This document shows positions 52,401 to 61,400 of a stretch of 64,000 bases of DNA, in pieces. The stretch lies in NCBI GenBank assembly GCA_016859345.1, contig CM029118.1, positions 32,677,501 through 32,741,500 on the forward strand, in the 5' to 3' direction. The notes beneath the pieces are model-generated. The model was not told where the DNA came from. It made no database searches and saw only the letters and a program-made list of their open reading frames with translations. Position 1 is the first letter of the stretch, and every line of letters begins with the position of its first letter. The stretch comes from Istiophorus platypterus. Lineage: Eukaryota; Chordata; Actinopteri; Istiophoriformes; Istiophoridae. A program made the position numbers and the translations under genes.

Positions 52401-55400
52401 TCTGTGTTAACAAATTCTCGAGGGGGATTAATAACGTTAATTTTTTCTTAAAAGAGATATTGTACCTCAAGAGACTTTCTAGTTAAATAAATGTCAAAAA
52501 TTCAATTAAAAATACACCACTTTTAAAAAGAAATTCTTTGTTTAATGAAAGATAACGAATAAACATTGACATTGACAGTCAAACCACTTTCAATGTCCAA
52601 ACGATGAGATTTTAAATCAGCTTCTCCTTGTCAAAATGTTAGAGCTGCTAAATAAATGTCAATGTCAATGATTGGTCTTTGGGTCTAGGTTCCACATATA
52701 TAGTGCAAGTTAAACATGAGTTTTACAGAGACAGTGTAAACAGCTAGATTTATTAAAACAGAAGTATATCTTTTCCATCAGAAAAGTATGAGATGCATGA
52801 CAAAAGTTAGAAAAGTTATCTATCTTCAGGAAGAAACAAATATCTGTACCAAGTTGCATGGCAATCCATCCAATAGTTGCAGAGACGTTTCACTTCACTT
52901 TTGTTAACCACAAAGTCTGTACAATTCATCCTTTAGGGAACCCGATTGTCTGTACAAAATTTCATTTTAATTCATTCACTACTTGTGGAGATATTTCAGT
53001 CCAAACCAAAGTAGTTGACCAATCAGCAGACATTGCCATTCATAGAGCCACACTACTAGTGTGACAGAACATACTCACAAGGGGGACCTGTAACCATCAG
53101 ATGTTTGGTATTTTACCTTTACTAATTACTTAAATGATTCATGCTTCATCAAACTTGACATTAGTTATTCAATTAATCTAACATACTTTTTTGAAAAGTA
53201 TGAAAATACAGGTAGCTAATTTTGTGACGATGCTATTCGTTTCTCATGTAGGCATTCTTATCCATGTATTTGTAGATGTATGTCTCATTTCTGGATGTCT
53301 CTTGTATTTCTGTCTCTTGTTCATCTTTAGATCATTTCCAGTCCTGGAGGACTGGAGCTTGTTAGCAGCCCAATCTGTAGCATAAGTAAGTGAATAATGA
53401 CAAAGAATAAGTGCACAAAAAGACAAATACTTAAGAGGGAATGGAGAACAGTTACAAATTTTTAGTTCTTTAGGCTATGCGCTTCATAACATTCAGTTTG
53501 AAAATAATAATGGATTCAACAGTAAGTGTCGTGTCTGGGCTGTATTTTGACAAGATTTGCCTAAGCATTGAAGAACTGTTTGCAAGATATAGGGCCTTAT
53601 TTTCATGGCAAATAATGACCATTACAGACAGTGCTAAGACAGTTTGGTAATTTCCTGATCTTGAAATAGGCTTTTCCCAGCTTTATGGTATTTAGGTGCC
53701 AAGAAAAAAGCACATGTTGGACAGGCTGGAGGAGAGGTACAAACAGATAGATGGTTAATTCAAATGAGGATGCATAATGCAAGCTGTGTATATTTTGGTG
53801 CAAACTGGGTCTTATGCTTTGCAACTGAGAATCTATTTCTGACACAACATAAATCTTCCACACTGATGAATTTATCAACAACAGCAAACTAAAAAAATTC
53901 GAGCGTACGTGCAGCAATAATGGAATAATTTTTAACATATACCATTTAAACTAATCACTACACAGGTAGGAGAGGTGTTTAAATTGACATAGAAAGTGAT
54001 GGTTTATTCTATTTAAAGCAGAAACATTGGTAAATTATGTATGCAAATGAGGGGTGAGTGATTCTTACACTCCCTGTTTGCCCACAGCTGCTCTATACTA
54101 TATCTCCTTCAGTTAATAAAATCTTTGCAGTCATTTCAAGGCAGCAGGACACATAGTACGTACTGATAAATCTGATATGAGTCTGCCTTTGATTTGAGAC
54201 ACACTATGCTAGAGCACAGTGTCATTACGTATGACCATTCACTGCGTTTACCTTCATTAAATCCCATGCAAATGTTACCATGCTGCTACGAAGTCACGCT
54301 ATAGTGCATAAAAATTACACATATTTAAACACCAGTCCAGGGATGTTTGACTGAGTGTAGTAGTCTCTTTTTCAGAAATGTGATATTCACACTTGCCGTT
54401 CCATATACACCCAAGTGCTAGCCTGTACAACCACAGCCTGATCTGTTAATCACTGAGCAGTTGGGCGTAAATGGCACTTTACTGCCGGTAACGGGGGAGG
54501 GGTGTTAAATTAAGTACCAGGTCCGTATTATTCATTTCCTTCTTTTTGTCTGGCCGGTTAGTGGGCAAAGTTTATTAACTAAGCTCATACTTGGTAGCAG
54601 TCAGAGACCAGTTTGCCAAGCTGTTGTTGAGCAACCAGTCTTCTATTCTTTCCTAGAGAGCAGAAGACTAAGCAGTGACTAAGAATTGACTAAGACTATT
54701 CTCTTTGACACATGCACACACTTTATGTTAGATAATGACTGCAGCCTGCACACTAATAAAGAGGAGATTGCCTGCCATTTTCAAAACAGGGGCAAGATCC
54801 TTCACTTTTCATCCTGCTGGTCCAGGCACTGAACAGGGCGCCATTTGGTTACAAGACCACTCTTCTCACCCTTAGATCAGTGCTTCACAACCATTTGGGT
54901 TTGAGATGTATTTAAAACAAAGCAAAGTATACTTGTGAGTCCTCAGAATATGTTGTGTTTGTCTATAAGTTGTGAGCAGTTCAACCAGCCAGTGCTTTTT
55001 TCCCTTTGTTTTATGTGAATAGTTTTTTAGGCCTGAGAAGCAAAATGTATCCATTAATTCAGAACCAAAAAAGGAAGGATTAGAAAAGAGTCTGAAAAAC
55101 ATGTTTCTTTTTTGGGGTTTCTTGTGCTGATCATTACCTGGAGACTCAATAGTTTTATCTTGTAACCCTTTAAGGGGGTCAAGATCCCCTTCTGCTTTAG
55201 ATTCCTACTGCCGACATGTTTATTAAATAATAGTCGTTTTGTTTGTTTGTTTTAGACAGCAGACTATTTCTATACATTTATATCAAAAAAAATTATGTCT
55301 GACTTAGATTAATTTTTTTTCAAAATTAAAAATCTGTGACATGTGAAAGTTTCAAAATTGTCTTTTAAATTTTTGTCTACATTTGTCTCATGGACTTAAC

Positions 55401-58400
55401 CATTAAGTTTTCGGTAGCCAGCGCTGAACATTACATTTTAACAATTTGATTACTAGAAAAATATCCTGTACACACATACAGTTCTACAGAAGCCACAAAA
55501 GATTTCCAGTTTCCAAACAAACAGACGTGTATGTAAAGAATATAATCAAAGTAAAAACTTACCAGAATATCACTGTAACCCTAGTTCCCACCTTGCAAAA
55601 CACATAATACAGTAATAACCATAGCCCAAGCACCAGTGCAGATGATAATGTGACTGTCAAAAATATCCTCATTTAACTCACCCCATCAATCTGGGGCATT
55701 GCTGCACTGCACTCCATGCAGCTGGCTTGTTGGATCAGCTCCCTGGCAGCCTCCTTGTCTTCATGTTCATATGCTGCCTGTATGTTGTCCAGAGTGAGAG
55801 AAGGAATCAGTGTAGAGTGCCCCCCACGATCCACCAACGATGCCTTGGCTCCCATTTCCTCCAGAGGGCCTGACAGAACAGAGGACAGAACCTGAGGGTA
55901 AACTATGGTCAAACGACAGTTAGATAGAATATCTGTGAGGTGGAATGGGATCATGTGGCAGCTTGGTGCAGGTTACTATAGTCCTGTTATCAGGAGATGC
56001 CCAGAAGTAGGTCATCCTAATAAAGAATGCTTTCATTGCATCAACAGCAATACAACTCAGTGGATTAGCACACAAAGTGAAGAGTATTAGCCTCTGGTGG
56101 CAAGTAGAATTGCTCTTGACACTGCTCTCACTTTAGACAAAGATATTGGTATTTAAAGGCAAATAATATTAATAATCTTGGGCTAAAAATGTCATTTTCA
56201 GTATTTAGTTCCAGTTTTCTGTATCTAATGAGACATTCTTTAATTGTAATGGCTTTCAATCCAAATATGTTGAGAATTTTTTTCTTATCATTAGGATTCA
56301 TTTATAAAATACAATTACAAATTGTGCATTATCAGCTGATAACTGGATTTGAATTGAACTAAATAAATACAAATTTACAAATGGTTATATGTATATACAA
56401 AACACAAAGCTGACATAAAAAACATGGTTACGTGGTTGTGACACTGAGAGCCAGATATTTTATCAAAAATGTTTTTAACAACATCAGACTCAAGATCTGA
56501 CAAGAGTTTTCCAGGATAATAACCAAAACAAAATCATTAAATCAATACAGATTACCATCTTCATATGGACTGCATTGGCCGTCATAAAACATGAGTGGTG
56601 CAAATCGGTTGATACCTTTAAGCAAAGCCCAATGTAGTGGGTCAATGACAATTAGGTCATTTTCATTCAGAAAGAATTTGTCATTAAAAATGATAACTAC
56701 ATTAAAAGAGAGCATCTGTTAAAAAGAACCTTTTTTGGGAGCACTAAGGAGCTGTAATGAATTTGTCAACTGTTTCAGTGCTTTATAAGGATCTCTCCAG
56801 AATGAACTCCAGAATTGCATCAGCTCTTCTTTTTTTTTTTACATCTTGCCGTATTCCTGCAGTGTTCTGATCTTCATACTAAATTTTTCATTGATTAAAA
56901 ACTAAGAAAGATGAAGACCATTTACAGAAATCCCTGGATAATGTTTTTTCAGCTTTTACTAGCAATGAAATGAAAATGGCCACCATTATGACCCAGGGGA
57001 TGGATCAGACAGGCTTGTCTGACAAATGTACTTCAAAAGTTTGCCTTCTCTCAAATGTTGTTCTGCTAATGTACCTAATTCTACTCTAATCTATTTTCGT
57101 GCACAGCAAGCTTTTTACCAGAGCATGTGGTTTGCTTTTCTTGAACCCTTTGGCTTCCATTTAAAGTTCAGAGCAATACTCAGAATGCTTTATGCGTGTA
57201 CTTACTCTTCTGCGTTAGCCATTCGTAAGAAATCCACTCACTTTAACCTACACTGTGGTACCCAGCAGGGCTGTCTCCTCTACCCAATGTTCTTACCCCA
57301 GATGCTTGGCCAGGAGTAACCGTCAAATTACTTGAATAAATCTAGGCTCTACATAGTTCCTTGTTGCCTAGTATACCACTGACCTGATGTGGATGATCTC
57401 TTATGTCCAGTCCTCCCTCCCTCCTCTCCTCAGTGCAACATAAGGATTTGGTCATTAATTAAGTTTTACCATCAACTGGAAATTTCCAGGCATGCTCTAA
57501 AGTTAAAAAAAAAAAACAAAGAAAGGAAAAGGGCCCAAGACAAAGGTTTGATCACACTGCATTGTCAGCATGTAGTAATACCCTCCTTGGCAAGTATCAC
57601 AGCTTGTAAACACTTTTTGTAGACAGGTAAGAGTCTTTCAATTCCTGTTTGATGGATTTTCACCCCTTCCTCCAGCTAAGGGCTTCTAGTTTCAGATAAA
57701 TTCTTTTGTCCTCTAGCATGCACTGCTCTTTTGAGGTTAATCCAAAGATTTTCAATCAGGTTTAGGTCCAGTGATTGTGAGGGCCATGGCAAAAAAAATA
57801 GCATTTGCCTCTTGAGGTAGTCCATTGTGGATTTCAAGGTGTGTATAGGATCATGAAGCCATCCTCTTTTCTTCTTTAGGTTTTTAAAGATAATGTGATA
57901 TTTGCTTTCAGAATTAGTTGATATTCAATTGAATCAATTCGTCCCTCTACCAGTGAAATATTCCCCATGCTACTGGCTGCAGCACAAACACAAAGAATGA
58001 TCAATCAACCCCTGTGCTTATCAGTTGGGGGTGTTTTTCATGAAATTCTGCACCCTTTTTTCTCCAAACATAACTTTGCTCATTACAGTAAAAAAAAGTT
58101 CTTCTGACGGCAAAAAGGTTTTCATCTGAAGACTCTACCTGAAAGTCATAGTAGTACAGATGTTGCTGCGCGGTAGAACAGTGCACCACCACTTCAGAGT
58201 CCACTAAATCTTCTGTAGTCAAAACAAGGATGTTGTGGCAATCTAAGGAGTAGTTCTCTCAGAGAGTTTTCTTGGTGTTCCAAACCTCAACCTGACCTCA
58301 ACATGGAGGAAAGGGCTGGCTGAAAATGCTTTGCTATCTTCCTCTATCCTTCTCCTGCTTTTGGGGCATCAATTATTTTAATTCTCAGAGTGATAGGTGG

Positions 58401-61400
58401 CTGCTTAGAGGAGCCCATGGCTGCTGACTGTTGAGACAAGGTTTGAGGAGTCACAGTGTTTATAAATCTTTGAAAATTGCATCATTTGGTCTTTCCTAAC
58501 AAGCTAATTAAGGTCAGAGAACTTGGTGTAAGTATCTGAGAGCTCAAATCTCTTTGGGTGCCCAAACTTCTGTAGGGTGCTCTATTTATTTTTTCACTTT
58601 AAACTTAAAAAATAAGTAAATAACTAATCCTGCTCAAAATGTTGAAGACAGTGTTTCAGCTTTAGACATTATGCCTTTTGAAGATCAGGTCAGATCAGAT
58701 CCTCTACTCTGTCACCTAGTCACAGTAATAATTTTGACCAGGGGTGCCCAAACTTTTTCATGCCACTGTATGTCACTGTAAGCTAAAGTAACATAAGCTA
58801 AAGTTAACAAAAAAACTATTGCTATTTTATCATTACAAATGCACTTGGATCCGATCAATAGATGAGATGGGCATTAGGAGAAACCAATATCTCTGTCTAA
58901 GCAACCATTTTCCATAATGACAATATAATGCCTGATCAATTAGATGCTGTCACAGAGTAAATTATTTCTTCTCAATTAAAAAACAAAAATTTTCACAAGA
59001 TTTCTCAGCACAACAGGACAGTCAGACATGCCTGGATAGGGGTCTTTTTTTTGCTTATTGCTCACTCATTTACAATGCCGATCATGGTGCTAAATATCAG
59101 TGCATTTTCCCTAGTTATATTAATCCTATGAAAATAGGGTCCAACCACAGCAAGTGTATCCTTGTTCTCAACTGTAAATGGTGTGAATATTGTTTCAAAG
59201 ATTAAGATTGTTCATTTCAAAGTTGGGACTGGTTTTCTTTTATAGGGCTATTTTGCACAATATACGTTACATATAGCTCTTAGTGGTAAATAAAATCTCT
59301 GCTAATAACTCAAGAGTAAAATCATTTTCAAATTTGTCAGAGTGGTTATTTATTTCAGTAGCAAACATTCTGTTTCCTCTTTTAGCTTTGTCTGAGCTGT
59401 AAGTGCCTGCTTCCTGCAGACCAGTGAGTTTTCTATGAATAATTAAGACAAACAGAGTCTGGCTGGCCTGCTGAGGTTATATGAGAAAGGCTGAGGCATT
59501 AAACCCACATGTGCCTCCAATCCACCATCAATACTCCCCTTTCAGAGTTTTTCCCACCCTGTCTGGGAAAGCTGGAACAAGACCTTAGGAGGGATGAGGC
59601 TGCCAACATCTCTTCCATCAATGAATTTGCCCTTTCAGTTGTCCATCTGATTTAGGAAAACATACACATGTGACTTCTGCTACATGAACAAATAATATAT
59701 ACCAAACTTTTTCTCTCCTGATATCAGTTTGTTTCCTCAAATCAGGATATCTGCAGATACAAAGTAATCCCCTGATAACAATACTCCCTTTTTCTTAAAT
59801 TTAAAATCTGTACACAACACAGTGTGTACATTATTGGAATCTTTTTTTTATAAGGTAATATGGGGCCAGCGATTTCCATGGCAACAGAAACTGAGCAGGT
59901 GACCCACCTCGATTGAATGAATGTAAGTTATAGTGAACACACATTTTTTCTACTTTATATTAGAATTGTCAAAGAAATTATTTAAGGTGGATTGGCTGAG
60001 TCATTGCTTATAGCCCAGTCTGCTTAATGAGGTCAGAATCATTGTCAATACAGATTCAGTAGAATACATCGTGTCCTTAATACCATCTCAACTTTAAGGA
60101 CACATATCACCCTGACACAGTATCTATATCTTGATACCTTATTTGCATCAGAAAAAACACTATAACACAGGTGAAAGTGTCCTCAAGTATCATGGAACCC
60201 TAAGCATCTTAAAGAGCTACTAAACCATCTAACGGATTTTATTCAGTCTTTGTTTTAAATACTAATAGCTCTCCACAATTCTCTATATGCTGGTAGAGAA
60301 GCATTTCCATTCATTTCATTTATTTTTTTATTTTTATTTTTTTCTGGATGAGACTGGATGGAGTGCAGTGTTTTAAAGCATTTTACAATACAACTATCAC
60401 ATATGAGCAGGGGTTCGTGAGTGCGAATCAGTCAGCAGTGTGACAATTTGAGTGGAATTTCCAGCTTGGTCCTCTCAACACCAAACATTTATCAACTTTC
60501 ACTTTCCCTCTCTCAATGCTAAACCATAAGAAGGAATCAGTTTCACTTAAACTGTGGATAGGATTCAGTCCTAATGGACAAAACACACACTGGTGGCAAC
60601 ACAAATTATCAAGCTAACTAAATCAGCTTATGCTATGTATTTCTGTAAAAGGAGGCCGTTTGTTTAAAATAAATTACATGTGTAGAAACATAAATTACAA
60701 CTTTTTTTTAACTGTTTTTCAGCAATAGCCATTCCCTGTATTTACATTTTATAATTAGTTCACAATATAATAGTTCTCATTATTTGTGTTCACCAATTCT
60801 GTGCTGGCTTCTAATTGCCGTCTTTGAATGAGGGGATTCATGGGAAAAAATTATTGAGCCCTAATGTTGTATGGAAAACAACTCGTGCCATTTGCAGCAT
60901 TAACTCAAATCACGGTTGCACTTGGCCTGAGGGCAGATTTTTGACTGACTTCTTTATTATAACAACGTGAATTTTTTTTGCTATATTGTAAGCAGGTGTA
61001 CCATTACTTCTGACCAAGTAGTCATTCAAGGAATGTTAACTATTAAGACCAGTAACCATTTGGTTCAGTAAATCAAAAGGGAATGAAATCTTAAGGATTA
61101 TAAACTTGTAAATATTAAAATACTTTGAGAAGGCACACAATTGCCACTGTTGCCTTCACTGTTTTCAATGTAGACAAGAGCCAGGTAGCAGAAGATCTCC
61201 TTTTGCCCAACTCCCAAAACTCAATAATGCATTGTGCATACCATCAAGTCAAACATGCTGACTAACTGATCCAACATCAATCAGGAAGTGGATTTAAAAC
61301 AGATACGTTAAAAATCTTTGACCAAGAGCTTTTTCAATGTACTTGTATTTACATATACATGCATATATACATATATTTACATTTTAAGTTGCAGCCTGAA

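Larger units (their letters stand above)
49625..55681. other. Intron between exons 2 and 3 (6.1 kb)
   Basis: Contains a poly-A run at 49870-49888, a LINE-tail-like stretch at about 52460-52510 and the dispersed repeat fragment at 52840-53070. The remainder, including open frames at 51958-52272 and 53603-53938 on the minus strand, shows nothing recognisable. Confidence 0.55.
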
